Of a stretch of DNA of 64,000 nucleotides, positions 50,126 through 57,738 are shown piece by piece. Numbering within the stretch: position 1 is the stretch's first letter; each line of letters begins with the position of its first letter. The stretch spans positions 1 to 64,000 of IMG/VR virus record IMGVR_UViG_3300028563_000021. One strand, written 5' to 3'. This DNA is from a virus. The position numbers and the translations under genes are program-made. The notes below the pieces were generated by a model. It did no database searches, was not told the DNA's origin, and worked only from the letters and a program-made list of their open reading frames with translations.

Positions 50126-50154
50126 AAAAAGCCCGCGACCGTAACAGTGCGGGC
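50126..50154 (-). terminator. Strong intrinsic terminator upstream of the terminase genes
   Basis: Minus strand GCCCGC (50154-50149), 12-base loop, GCGGGC (50136-50131), then TTTTTATTT. Ends transcripts of the small genes and tRNA-like gene before the packaging genes, implying Q-type antitermination or a separate late promoter. Confidence 0.8.
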
Positions 50155-50195
50155 GAAGCGCCAGATTTGCGGTCTGACGCGGAGACTCTTGAAAA

Positions 50196-50268
50196 TGGAG
50201 CGGGCATTGAGAATCGAACTCAATCAGCGAAGTTTGGAAAACTTGCGGCGCACCTTGCGCTTGCCTGC
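50196..50268 (-). tRNA. tRNA-Gly(UCC)-like gene, atypical D arm
   Basis: Seventy-three bases. The T arm is perfect (TTGAG, loop TTCGATT, CTCAA), and the 3' end TGCCCGCTCCA includes an encoded CCA and equals the end of typical bacterial tRNA-Gly. The acceptor stem pairs six of seven (one A-C mismatch). The anticodon loop reads TTTCCAA, giving anticodon UCC. The D arm has a four-pair stem GCGC/GCGC with only a five-base loop, and the anticodon stem has a C-C or bulge. Either a divergent functional phage tRNA or a decayed one. Confidence 0.5.
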
Positions 50269-50322
50269 GTTATTCGGTTTCCATCAGCGGGACTATTGCA
50301 GCCTCACGGCGCTTGGGTGATT

Positions 50323-50505
50323 CTACTTGCTGCGCTCAAACTCTAGCCGCGCATTAATGACTTGCAAATTCAGCAATGTGATCGCCTTGTCTGTTTTCTC
50401 TTGGAACGCGCACAATTCAGCGACCGCATCGCGCATTACCGCTGCATGCGTGCGAAGTTTTGCAAGTTGCAACTCGGCGTTTTCGATGTCAGCGAGCGTG
50501 GTCAC
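50323..50505 (-). CDS. Small coiled-coil protein
   Basis: 60 residues from GTG 50505, overlapping the previous stop as GTGA. Almost entirely heptad-patterned helix (TLADIENAELQLAKLRTHAA). Function unknown. Confidence 0.5.
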   Translation of the reverse strand: MTTLADIENAELQLAKLRTHAAVMRDAVAELCAFQEKTDKAITLLNLQVINARLEFERSK

Positions 50506-50696
50506 TTGTAAATCTCTTTCGGGCTGCACGGGACCATGTGAAATTTACCGGTCCCCTGTTGCTCATAAGTCGTCATGCCGTATATCGACTGCACCGGTAC
50601 ACTTTCCATGATCTCGACACGCTTCGTCGCCGTGGCCGGGCCAAGGTAGAAATCTTTGTCCTTGTCGGCCAAGGTGTAATTTCGCGCCGTTCGCAT
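50502..50696 (-). CDS. Hypothetical protein
   Basis: 64 residues (MRTARNYTLADKDKDFYLGP...), start at ATG 50696 joined to the previous stop as TAATG; this start is preferred over an in-frame GTG at 50732. Beta-rich. Unknown function. Confidence 0.5.
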   Translation of the reverse strand: MRTARNYTLADKDKDFYLGPATATKRVEIMESVPVQSIYGMTTYEQQGTGKFHMVPCSPKEIYK

Positions 50697-50830
50697 TAGC
50701 TTACCATGCGCTTGTAGAAAGCCGCTAGCCACGCGGGTTCTGGCCTCGGTGCGACACGTTGGCGCTCGTCGTGCAGTCGGATCAATGTCGGGCGTTCGTT
50801 CAGCTTCAGGAATCGGATAGCGACTTGCAT
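50696..50830 (-). CDS. Hypothetical 44-residue protein
   Basis: MQVAIRFLKLNERPTLIRLH... to TAA 50696. AGGAGGG lies just before ATG 50830, the best ribosome site in this cluster. Basic, tryptophan near the end. Unknown function. Confidence 0.55.
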   Translation of the reverse strand: MQVAIRFLKLNERPTLIRLHDERQRVAPRPEPAWLAAFYKRMVS

Positions 50831-50838
50831 AGACCCTC

Positions 50839-51102
50839 CTACATTTGCTTTTCAGGCTTGCCAGTCGGCAACAGCTTCCCGTACTTTTCGTTTTCGCTGA
50901 GATTTTTTAGCTTCTCCGGCGAAATCCATTGTTCCAGACAATCCGCTTGGTCGACGAACTCTGCGCGCTTGCTCGCGTCCATCTTGTTTGCGATATAAGC
51001 GATCCCCGCACGGCAGGAATCCATGTCTTTGAAGCCGATGGTGAATTGATATGTCGGGTAAGGCTGGGAGGTCAAAAGAATTGCCAGGATAAAGGCATGC
51101 AT
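50839..51102 (-). CDS. Small exported protein
   Basis: 87 residues from ATG 51102 after GGAGGG. N-terminus MHAFILAILLTSQPYPTYQF is a short signal-like hydrophobic stretch; the mature part is charged with two cysteines (DSCRAG, ADCLEQW) that could form a disulfide. Possibly periplasmic. Confidence 0.55.
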   Translation of the reverse strand: MHAFILAILLTSQPYPTYQFTIGFKDMDSCRAGIAYIANKMDASKRAEFVDQADCLEQWISPEKLKNLSENEKYGKLLPTGKPEKQM

Positions 51103-51352
51103 TTCGATCCCTCCAAAATCAATTGAACGATGGCTAATCCGCACTCCCCGCCTCACAGGCTACCGGGAGTATCGCGGCGGCGACCAGGCATTGCCAGCGA
51201 TGCCGCAGACTGCTGCGACCCGATTTTGTTCGGTTCTGGTTGCGTAGATCGGCTGTCAAACCATCGCGGCTGGATACTGAAAAGCATGGATTTCAGGTCC
51301 ATGCATCGGCAGTGTCACAATCCCCATGCGTGATGATTCGGCCCTGAAATAC

Positions 51353-51374
51353 AAAAAGCCGCAATTAAGCGGCT
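51353..51374 (-). terminator. Intrinsic terminator
   Basis: Minus strand AGCCGC (51374-51369), loop TTAATT, GCGGCT (51362-51357) then TTTTGTATTT. It would end leftward transcription arriving from the right. Confidence 0.7.
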
Positions 51375-51572
51375 ATAGGGAATTCCAAGTCTATCTGAAA
51401 AGTGAATTCGTCAAATTTTATCGGCGCGGGTGCAATCATCGTAGCTTTCTTGCGCCGACCTTTGCGTGTTGCGAATTTCTCGACTTAGACGACGCATCGG
51501 TGAATTTTCCGTGATTCTATCAATTAATATTCGTTTGTGTCAAGTGATTATTTCACGGCGAGGAAAGTATGC

Positions 51573-51610
51573 TAGTGGGGTAGTGGGGTAGTGGGGTATT
51601 TTCACCCCAC
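51573..51610 (+). repeat. Three tandem TAGTGGGG octamers with inverted partner
   Basis: TAGTGGGG occurs three times in a row (51573-51596), and the third unit's GTGGGGT (51591-51597) pairs with ACCCCAC (51604-51610) around ATTTTC. It lies about 35 bases upstream of the promoter at 51644, so it may be an activator or repressor site. Confidence 0.55.
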
Positions 51611-51643
51611 ATCAAAATATTTTCGTTTCCGTGCAAATAGTTC

Positions 51644-51672
51644 TTGATTATGTGTACTATGTTGACTATACT
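51644..51672 (+). promoter_or_regulatory. Promoter for the 51711-52831 genes
   Basis: TTGATT (51644-51649), 17-base spacer, TATACT (51667-51672), about 40 bases before the first start codon. Confidence 0.7.
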
Positions 51673-51710
51673 GAATTCATACCAGCAGCACAAACCCAAC
51701 GGAGAAAATC

Positions 51711-51884
51711 ATGCTATTCACACCAAACAATCTCAAAGATGCAACACTCGAAGATTTGGATCAAATTCTCGAGGACACTTGCTACACCGAGAACTGTGTA
51801 CCGGCAACCGAAGAAGCTGAATTGGATGTAAAAATGCGCAAAGCTGCATACATCGAATATCAACGACGCGGCATCGGCTATTAA
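51711..51884 (+). CDS. Hypothetical acidic protein
   Basis: 57 residues, MLFTPNNLKDATLEDLDQIL..., after ACGGAGAAAATC. Acidic N-terminal two-thirds and a basic end (MRKAAYIEYQRRGIGY). First gene from the 51644 promoter. Acidic small proteins of this type can be DNA mimics, but nothing specific supports that. Confidence 0.6.
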   Translation: MLFTPNNLKDATLEDLDQILEDTCYTENCVPATEEAELDVKMRKAAYIEYQRRGIGY

Positions 51885-51932
51885 ACCCAATCGGCCCGCA
51901 AGGGCCATTCTAAAACCCTACAGGAGATCGAA

Positions 51933-52544
51933 ATGAAACTCACGACAACATTTAATAAATTAAAAATCAAAGGCGCATGCGGTCAGGCTGTCGGGTGCAA
52001 TAAAGGCTATGACAGACTATCACAATTCCTTGGTGGCTCAGATCAATACGGCAAAACCACGCCAATTAACATTTTAACCATCCTTGAATCAAACGGATTC
52101 GATGATGCTGTTTGGTGCCTTCGCGCCACGCTTGAATCGGCGGATTCGGTTAAACGACTCATTGCTGCCGATTTCGCTGAATCTGTTTTGCACATCTTTG
52201 AATCTAAACACCCTGGCGATTTGCGCCCACGCATAGCAATTCAAGCGGCTCGCGATTTTGCAAATGGATCGATAACCTCCGATCAAATGACGGCGACTCA
52301 CCGCGCTGCTGATGCTGCTTATGCTGATGCTTATGCTGCTTATGCCGCTGCTGATGCTGCTTATGCTGATGCTGCTTATGCTGCTGCTTATGCTGCTTAT
52401 GCCGCTACTGATGCTGCTTATGCTGATGCTGCTTATGCTGCTGCTTATGCTGCTGCTTATGCTGATGCTGCTGCTGCTTATGCTGCTCGCAAAAAACATA
52501 AAGACGAAATTCTTTCCGCTATCCTCATCAAGCACTTATCGTAA
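51933..52544 (+). CDS. Protein with expandable AAYADA low-complexity domain
   Basis: 203 residues, ACAGGAGATCGAA upstream. Residues 1-128 form a normal domain (NKGYDRLSQFLGGSDQYGKT ... VWCLRATLESADSVKRLIAA) of a type seen in phage-borne putative immunity-like proteins. Residues 129-185 are built only of A, Y, D and T, encoded by the reiterated DNA word GCTTATGCTGAT. A short basic tail follows. The repeat can change length by slippage. Confidence 0.75.
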   Translation: MKLTTTFNKLKIKGACGQAVGCNKGYDRLSQFLGGSDQYGKTTPINILTILESNGFDDAVWCLRATLESADSVKRLIAADFAESVLHIFESKHPGDLRPRIAIQAARDFANGSITSDQMTATHRAADAAYADAYAAYAAADAAYADAAYAAAYAAYAATDAAYADAAYAAAYAAAYADAAAAYAARKKHKDEILSAILIKHLS

Positions 52545-52553
52545 AGTGCGATC

Positions 52554-52652
52554 ATGTCCAAAGCATCCATTCAAGTCCGAGTAAAAAGCCAGCCACGTGG
52601 CATTTGCCGCAGAACTGGCGCACATTTACATACCTACCCGAGGAGAAAATAA
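52554..52652 (+). CDS. Possible short basic peptide
   Basis: A 32-codon frame, MSKASIQVRVKSQPRGICRR..., ends within the next start region. No clear ribosome site. May be real or a decayed gene. Confidence 0.25.
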   Translation: MSKASIQVRVKSQPRGICRRTGAHLHTYPRRK

Positions 52653-52831
52653 TGGCCGCTCGCAAATATCCATCAAAGCGCACTCTGGCCGTCGGCCTGG
52701 TACGCGCCGGAGCATCGGTAAATGATGCTGCCGCCCGCCTTGGCATTACGCCAAATAATATCTATCGTTGCCCGGCGTATAAGGAGCTGCTGGCCGAGCG
52801 CCAAAAAATAATCGACGAATCTTTGAAATAG
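52652..52831 (+). CDS. Small helix-turn-helix protein
   Basis: 59 residues from ATG 52652, after GAGGAGAAAATA. Clear HTH: LVRAGASVNDAAARLGITPN then NIYRCPAYKELL. Resembles small phage regulators of transposase-HTH type. Converges on the Q-like gene; a GC hairpin (GCGCGGC 52856-52862 with GCCGCGC 52876-52882) lies between the two ends. Confidence 0.65.
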   Translation: MAARKYPSKRTLAVGLVRAGASVNDAAARLGITPNNIYRCPAYKELLAERQKIIDESLK

Positions 52832-52861
52832 TCATCCGGCACTTAACGCGACAACGCGCGG

Positions 52862-53449
52862 CTATACGCGGATTTGCCGCGCATTGGCCGCCACATCGCT
52901 CAAATCCTGCTCACGCATCGCATATACCGCCCGCGTCGAATGTGAATCAACGATCTCTTGCAAATCAGATACCAAATCGAGCGCAATTCCCTTGTCCGGC
53001 TCTTTCATCAACAATTCGGCTTTGCCGGTCCCTTTGCAGTGAATACATGTGCGCCGGTCGGAATCGACGCCAGCGCCTTCGCAGACCCCGCAGCGGTCAT
53101 CCAAAAAATAGGCTAGTGCAGACTGCCCAACGCGCACATAAAGCGCCTCTGCGCTCGCTGCGTCGCGTCTTGGAGTGCTTCCGCCTTTGTGCCACTTACG
53201 ATGTTCGCCTTTGTTGCGCACCATCGGCAACCATATCCGCAGCGCCTCGGAAAAGTTGCGGCACCCTGATTCGAAAAGCATCTTACTGTTGCCGTCCGCC
53301 CAGAGGATGCGGAGAAGAATTGCGCCAAGGCCGGAAATATCCCGACTTGCCCAGCCTGACGCCGCCAGCGGTTCGCACGAATAATGCCGCTCGCTGTCTT
53401 GGAGATTTGAGGAATTAACTGAACGCGCATATGCTTTTTTGAAATTCAA
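52862..53449 (-). CDS. Q-like late antitermination protein
   Basis: 195 residues. Zinc-finger region CGVCEGAGVDSDRRTCIHCK (residues about 120-140) preceded by a helical region with AILLRILWADG and followed by a helical end, as in the Q antiterminators of lambdoid phages. It is the last gene of the leftward early operon, as Q is, and would let polymerase pass the terminators before the late genes. Confidence 0.65.
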   Translation of the reverse strand: MNFKKAYARSVNSSNLQDSERHYSCEPLAASGWASRDISGLGAILLRILWADGNSKMLFESGCRNFSEALRIWLPMVRNKGEHRKWHKGGSTPRRDAASAEALYVRVGQSALAYFLDDRCGVCEGAGVDSDRRTCIHCKGTGKAELLMKEPDKGIALDLVSDLQEIVDSHSTRAVYAMREQDLSDVAANARQIRV

Positions 53450-53511
53450 TTTGCCGTCTCCCGTGCGTTATTCGGCGCGATAATACCATGCATTGTCAAG
53501 TAAATCAATCG

Positions 53512-53700
53512 TTAAAACGGCAGTAGAAACCGCAGGCAATAGCCGCTATGCAGCCAGTCGTTGCGCTTGTGGCGACGCTTCATGCGGACTGTATGCGGAG
53601 CCTTCAGGCAGAAATTTTCATCAATGTGTTCGATGATGGTCCCGCGAGTTCTCCCAGCGTACCATCCCTCGCGCTTGTTCCGGCTGATCGATGGTTTCAT
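53512..53700 (-). CDS. Hypothetical basic protein
   Basis: 62 residues (MKPSISRNKREGWYAGRTRG...), overlapping the upstream stop by ATGA. Highly basic, histidine-containing, resembling small nin-region proteins. Unknown function. Confidence 0.5.
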   Translation of the reverse strand: MKPSISRNKREGWYAGRTRGTIIEHIDENFCLKAPHTVRMKRRHKRNDWLHSGYCLRFLLPF

Positions 53701-53984
53701 GTCGGCGCTTTCTGCACAGGATTACGGCTCAATAGTTCTTGAACCTTCTTGTTCGATAACGGAAATTCCAACCCATGCCGCACCCGGAAGTTCTGAGGGC
53801 TTTCTGTTAATGACTTTTCCCACTCTTCGACCAGAATATCGAGATAGCGCTGACATAAATCCATGACGACCGGATCGTGCGCCATCCATCGTTGATCATC
53901 TTGAATAATCACGCGCAGATATTCCAACTGATTGGCAATCGGCCATTTCCGGCGGCGTTGCCATTTTCTGAACCATGCAAACAT
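53697..53984 (-). CDS. Hypothetical protein
   Basis: 95 residues, MFAWFRKWQRRRKWPIANQL..., basic aromatic start then acidic helices (LCQRYLDILVEEWEKSLTES). Start overlaps the preceding gene's stop. No family recognised. Confidence 0.55.
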   Translation of the reverse strand: MFAWFRKWQRRRKWPIANQLEYLRVIIQDDQRWMAHDPVVMDLCQRYLDILVEEWEKSLTESPQNFRVRHGLEFPLSNKKVQELLSRNPVQKAPT

Positions 53985-54414
53985 TACTTGCCTCCTTTCA
54001 GCATCACATCAATAATTGCAATCGGGATTTCGAATCGGATCACTTCGGTTAGCGCTGCTGTTTGGCGCTCAATCCATTCAAGTGCGTGCGGAACACATTG
54101 ATCGCCATGCGCACCGCACCCAGGAATCGCGGCCAATACCATGTTTCGATCCGCTAGCAATTTGTCGGAAATTGCAATTTCCTCTTCCGCCAGTTCCACT
54201 CGCTCGATAAGTTCAATAATTGCTTGCGGATTGGCGGTGGAAATAAACTCGGCATCTTGTCCAGTCCCGTGCTCGCATTGACGATGGAATGCATCGGATA
54301 GCTTTGCAACTGGATGATATTGGTTGCTCGTGACTGTTTGCCGTCTTTGGAAATTCTCCAAGGGCCGGGCGTTGCCATCTCTGCCAGCCGCTTGAGTTCT
54401 TTAAGGTCGGTCAT
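53984..54414 (-). pseudogene. Ead/Ea22-like gene interrupted by a one-base deletion
   Basis: Frame one begins MTDLKELKRLAEMATPGPWR at ATG 54414 and reads to NASTGLDK; frame two resumes at DAEFISTANPQAIIELIERV and runs to the stop at 53984. The natural sequence of such proteins (…GLDKDAEFI…) is restored by one extra base in the CTT run near 54262. The joined protein is about 144 residues. True frameshift or read error. Confidence 0.65.
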
Positions 54415-54608
54415 TTTGCACTCCTATGAATAGCAACAAGTTCATTTAAATGTAATAGATTTGCCATGACCGCAAGTGATCCTTTAGCGACAGCATTTGC
54501 ATCTCGGTCTTTCGGCTTATCGAGTGCGCATTGAAAATCTTTAATACAATCGGCCAAAACTTCTTGCTCGACGCTGTTTATGGATATTGGCGGACGGATA
54601 GCTTTCAT
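54411..54608 (-). CDS. Hypothetical protein
   Basis: 65 residues (MKAIRPPISINSVEQEVLAD...), overlapped by neighbours at both ends. Helical throughout. Unknown function. Confidence 0.55.
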   Translation of the reverse strand: MKAIRPPISINSVEQEVLADCIKDFQCALDKPKDRDANAVAKGSLAVMANLLHLNELVAIHRSAK

Positions 54609-54934
54609 TCTTCAACCTCAATCATAGTTTTATCATCCAATCCAATGACGGTCACTGATCCAATAGGAAGATACCGCGCCGCCTCTAATTGCGCATCATG
54701 TATATATTGTAAAAACTGATCAGTGTGGCGTATTGCTCCATCTTGAAACTTTAAAAGCCATTTGTACATTTTAACTTTTTTAGCCCGAATAATTGCGATA
54801 TCAAAATCTAGTACATCGCCAGCAACGCATCCTCCTATTTCTTTTGAGGATAAAATAAATGTCGATGAATCGTCTAGAAACAGAAATCTTGAGCCGTCAC
54901 TTTGAAGGGTTACCTGCAAAATTTTCTTTTTCAT
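54605..54934 (-). CDS. Hypothetical protein
   Basis: About 109 residues from ATG 54934 (MKKKILQVTLQSDGSRFLFL). Beta-strand-rich with IEVEE at the end; a GTG at 54946 is an alternative start. Overlaps the next gene by ATGA. Unknown function. Confidence 0.55.
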   Translation of the reverse strand: MKKKILQVTLQSDGSRFLFLDDSSTFILSSKEIGGCVAGDVLDFDIAIIRAKKVKMYKWLLKFQDGAIRHTDQFLQYIHDAQLEAARYLPIGSVTVIGLDDKTMIEVEE

Positions 54935-54942
54935 TTTATTTC

Positions 54943-55011
54943 TCACAGAAAGAAAGTTTTAAATGCGTATGCGAGCGACATAATTAATCCGCTTCCAATC
55001 ATTTTATTCAT
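54943..55011 (-). CDS. Possible 22-residue membrane peptide
   Basis: MNKMIGSGLIMSLAYAFKTF..., start overlapping the end of the gene at 55004. One hydrophobic stretch. Gene-like overlap, but very short. Confidence 0.3.
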   Translation of the reverse strand: MNKMIGSGLIMSLAYAFKTFFL

Positions 55012-55186
55012 CCCGCCACATCCTCCTTTGGTTGACTTGAAATCGCCGTATCTCAGCGGCTTCGAACTCCGTGCATTCCAACGGATCGCGCCATTTCCGT
55101 TGCTCCAAAACCTTCGTCAGCGGCTTTCCCTTGCGAATCTCTTTCAATCGCTTGAGTTCCACAAGGGAGATTGGATCGTCGGCCAT
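55004..55186 (-). CDS. Hypothetical charged protein
   Basis: 60 residues from ATG 55186 (MADDPISLVELKRLKEIRKG). Strongly charged, ending in RFQVNQRRMWRDE. A TTG at 55237 would extend it into the upstream gene and is less likely. Confidence 0.5.
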   Translation of the reverse strand: MADDPISLVELKRLKEIRKGKPLTKVLEQRKWRDPLECTEFEAAEIRRFQVNQRRMWRDE

Positions 55187-55199
55187 GTTATGCGCTGGG

Positions 55200-55403
55200 T
55201 TAGCAATAACCGAGAATCGCGCCCAGCGGAGCGACAAACACGCCGATGATGCGAAGGACTAGAAGTCCGGTGATGTCGTTGAAATTGGCGTGCGCGATTG
55301 CGATGATGTTCAGAACCCATCCGGTGCCTGCGCCGATCGCCATAGCCAAGATAATCAAAATTCCGATCAGTGAAATGATTGCGTTGCCTTTTTGCTTTTT
55401 CAT
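55200..55403 (-). CDS. Two-span membrane protein
   Basis: 67 residues, ATG 55403 after AAGGAGATTC. Two hydrophobic segments (IISLIGILIILAMAIGAGTG and ITGLLVLRIIGVFVAPLGAI). Could be an antiholin or early membrane protein; role unknown. Confidence 0.6.
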   Translation of the reverse strand: MKKQKGNAIISLIGILIILAMAIGAGTGWVLNIIAIAHANFNDITGLLVLRIIGVFVAPLGAILGYC

Positions 55404-55437
55404 TATGAATCTCCTTGTGTTTTACTGCATTGGACTA

Positions 55438-55863
55438 CTAAACCCTCAATACACCAGTTCTATCGAACTCACGCAAAGCCGCCCGCGCCGCCCGGTCAAT
55501 CTGAATATTCGTCACCGTCTGTAAATATGCCATCGTCTTGCCGGTTCCAAGTTGCAGTAAATGCAGTTCGTCGCCAGTGACAGCAAGCTTCCCGATGCGC
55601 TGGGTGCGCTCTTGTATCGCGGCGCATGCCTCTACCATACCTTGAGCGTATGGAAGCACTGAATGGCCGTTTGGCGCGATCCTGCGCACTATGTCGGCGT
55701 TGCTCAGTAAGTCATAGACATGTTGCTCGCAAAAATGAGGTTGACCGAGCGCGAGACTTGCTTGATAGCCCGGTATCTCCATTTTCACGGCATCACGAAT
55801 GCCAAGCGGTAAAACGCATGGTTTCGCTCGATACGCCTTACGCGGTTTGGATGACTTCCCCAT
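55438..55863 (-). CDS. Hypothetical phage protein
   Basis: 141 residues from ATG 55863 (MGKSSKPRKAYRAKPCVLPL). Mixed alpha with HLLQLGTGKTMAYLQTVTNI in the C-terminal half. Resembles conserved unknown proteins of beta-proteobacterial phages. Start overlaps the upstream stop. Confidence 0.6.
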   Translation of the reverse strand: MGKSSKPRKAYRAKPCVLPLGIRDAVKMEIPGYQASLALGQPHFCEQHVYDLLSNADIVRRIAPNGHSVLPYAQGMVEACAAIQERTQRIGKLAVTGDELHLLQLGTGKTMAYLQTVTNIQIDRAARAALREFDRTGVLRV

Positions 55864-55864
55864 T

Positions 55865-56173
55865 TCAGCCGCCAGCGCCTTCTTCGCATGGAACTTTGCA
55901 CTTGCCGCAACATCCTTGCCTATGTGTCGGGTCAATCTCTTGCATGACTGGCGGAGCGTGGATTACGTCGGCATAGGCGTTGCCAATCGCCGTCATCAAT
56001 ATATCCGTGTGCGCGCCAACCTCTTCCGGCGTGCTCGGGCTCGGTGCGTCCGGAATGGTTTCGAGTATTGCGTCTAGCTGGCGCTCTGGCATGATCGCGA
56101 AAGCTCTGATTACCCGATACCGCGCCGCATCGATCGCGTTTTGTGCGTGAAGTGCTTGAAGTTCTGCGTTCAA
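55865..56173 (-). CDS. Hypothetical protein, TTG start
   Basis: 102 residues from TTG 56173, directly after AGAGGAG, reading LNAELQALHAQNAIDAARYR. Ends in a cysteine cluster, QGCCGKCKVPCEEG, which may bind zinc. Upstream in-frame sequence overlaps another gene and is rejected. Confidence 0.55.
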   Translation of the reverse strand: MNAELQALHAQNAIDAARYRVIRAFAIMPERQLDAILETIPDAPSPSTPEEVGAHTDILMTAIGNAYADVIHAPPVMQEIDPTHRQGCCGKCKVPCEEGAGG

Positions 56174-56174
56174 T

Positions 56175-56318
56175 TTATTCTCCTCTTGGTAAATCGTTGT
56201 AAAAACCCCACGAGCGCGCGGCGAATGTCTGCCAGGATGCAATGCCAACGAGTTCGCCGCATTGCCATTGCTCTCGCTTGCCCGTTTTGATGTTGTCGAA
56301 TGTGCCGTGTGGCTTCAA
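56175..56318 (-). CDS. Hypothetical 47-residue protein, TTG start
   Basis: Reads LKPHGTFDNIKTGKREQWQC... from TTG 56318 with AAAGGAG upstream, ends TAA 56175. Tryptophan-rich. Both it and the next gene use TTG with strong ribosome sites. Confidence 0.5.
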   Translation of the reverse strand: MKPHGTFDNIKTGKREQWQCGELVGIASWQTFAARSWGFYNDLPRGE

Positions 56319-56329
56319 TTTAGGCTCCT

Positions 56330-57716
56330 TTAAAGTTTGTCTACTTCGTTGTCATTCAAAGATTCCGGCTCGCCGAGCAAGCAGGACAAGTGCTGTAGCA
56401 GCTTGGAGCGGTACGCAGCCGTTACCAAGGGCGCGGAGTTGGGCCGAGCGATTGTCGAAGTCCAATGTATCGGCAAGCCCATGAGATTCTGCACAAAGTA
56501 TGGATTGGGTCTCATCGCTGATTGCCGGAGCGAGCCAGGGGAATCGATCGATGATTCCGAACCATCTGGTGTCGGCTGGGCCAGGGGCGAATAAAGGATG
56601 AATGCCGGTAAGCTCGGCCCCGACGGTCGATTGAAATGCTCCATCGTTTTTACCCCCCCCCACCTCTGATCTGTAGTCCCGTGCCGCTGGTGTCGACCAT
56701 TGGTACACAGTTTGTCGCAGCGACGGTGTATTGCGATTCATCTCTGAAGCACACACCCCGCGATTCATTTCCGATGCTTTTGGCGTAGGCCAATTCTCCA
56801 CATCCAGAATCAATGCCCTGTTGCGCTCGCCCTGTCCGCTGCGCTCCAATGCCGTCGGCATTATCCAGTGTGTCACCTGTTTCGCAAACTCGCCGCCCGC
56901 GCCAGCCTTCCCGGTTTCCGCTTCCATCCCCGACATTCCGTGCGGTGTCAGCCAGGTATTCGCTTGTGCCTTCAGCTTCGGCTCGCCGCGTGAGTTCCGC
57001 CCGCTGCCGCTCGCTTCCTCGTCCTTCGGCGTCTGCCAAAGCATTGCTTTCGCTTGATTTCCAAGTCCAGCTACTTGGCTTTTCCGATTGCTTCCTGTGT
57101 TCGGCGCTTCCGGCATCGAATCCGGCGTATCCCATTTTCCATGCGAGACAAAACCATCTTGCGCGACCATGCGAGGCACCCACGTCGGACGCAGAAATAA
57201 CGATCCATTCCGAATTCCACCCGAGGTCGGCCAATTCTCCCATGACTCTGGCGGCCGCGCGCTCGTCAAGTTCGCCTTCGGCTTCGCCCACAACGGAGGC
57301 GGTGGCAGTAGCGATGCCAGCGACGTTCTCCAAAAGGATGAATCGCGCACCGCTATCGGTTGCGATTTGAATGGCGTCGAAAACGAGTCCGCTTCGCTTG
57401 CCGTCAAGTCCTTCTCTGCGACCGGCAATAGATAGGTCCTGACATGGTGTTCCGGCAATGACGCAATCCACCATTCCGCGAAATTGCTTGGCTGGCAGTT
57501 CTCTAAAATCGCCGAACCAGATAGGCGCCGCATCCAGGCTTCCCTCTTCCATGCGCGCAGCCAAGACGCTGACAGGGTAAGCTTCCCGTTCAGCGTAGAG
57601 GATCGTTCGGCTTCGGATGCCCATGAACTCAAGTCCGGCAGAAGCTCCGCAATCGAACATTCCGACGCCTGCGCATAGGCTGATAATATTGAAGGTGAAA
57701 CTATCCACATTTTCAA
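56330..57716 (-). CDS. Overprinted protein overlapping the cytosine methyltransferase
   Basis: A second frame over the methyltransferase stays open for about 355 codons from ATG 57716 (MKMWIVSPSILSAYAQASEC). It has motifs repeated along its length, WPTPKASE, STPAARDYRSE and ENWPTSGGIRNGSLF, typical of phage proteins that overlap Dcm-like genes. As read it crosses the G9 tract into the methyltransferase's last exon-like segment. If one G is removed it instead reads PNPYFVQNLMGLPIHWT to TAA 56330, the family's usual ending. Role unknown. Confidence 0.65.
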
Positions 57717-57738
57717 GTTCCTTGAACTTATTTTTCAT
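56352..57738 (-). CDS. C5-cytosine DNA methyltransferase, frame broken at a G9 tract
   Basis: From ATG 57738. Motif I SLCAGVGM (20-27), IV TPCQ with catalytic C99, VI ENV (137-139), VIII GRARWF (191-196). As read the frame stops at TAA 56650, right after nine G (56653-56661 as C on plus). With eight G it continues through TRWFGIIDRFPWLAPAISDE to motif X RALGNGCVPLQAA and ends at 56352, about 460 residues. Probably protects phage DNA from restriction. Without the join the product lacks motifs IX-X and should be inactive. Confidence 0.8.

Larger units (their letters stand above)
51103..51710. other. Gene-poor regulatory interval
   Basis: Only weak short frames are seen: a minus-strand 49-codon frame at 51153-51302 (MDLKSMLFSIQPRWFDSRST..., no ribosome site) and fragments around 51375-51500. 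The interval holds a minus-strand terminator, a triple octamer repeat and the plus-strand promoter listed below, so it is mainly a junction between the late and middle operons. Confidence 0.5.
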
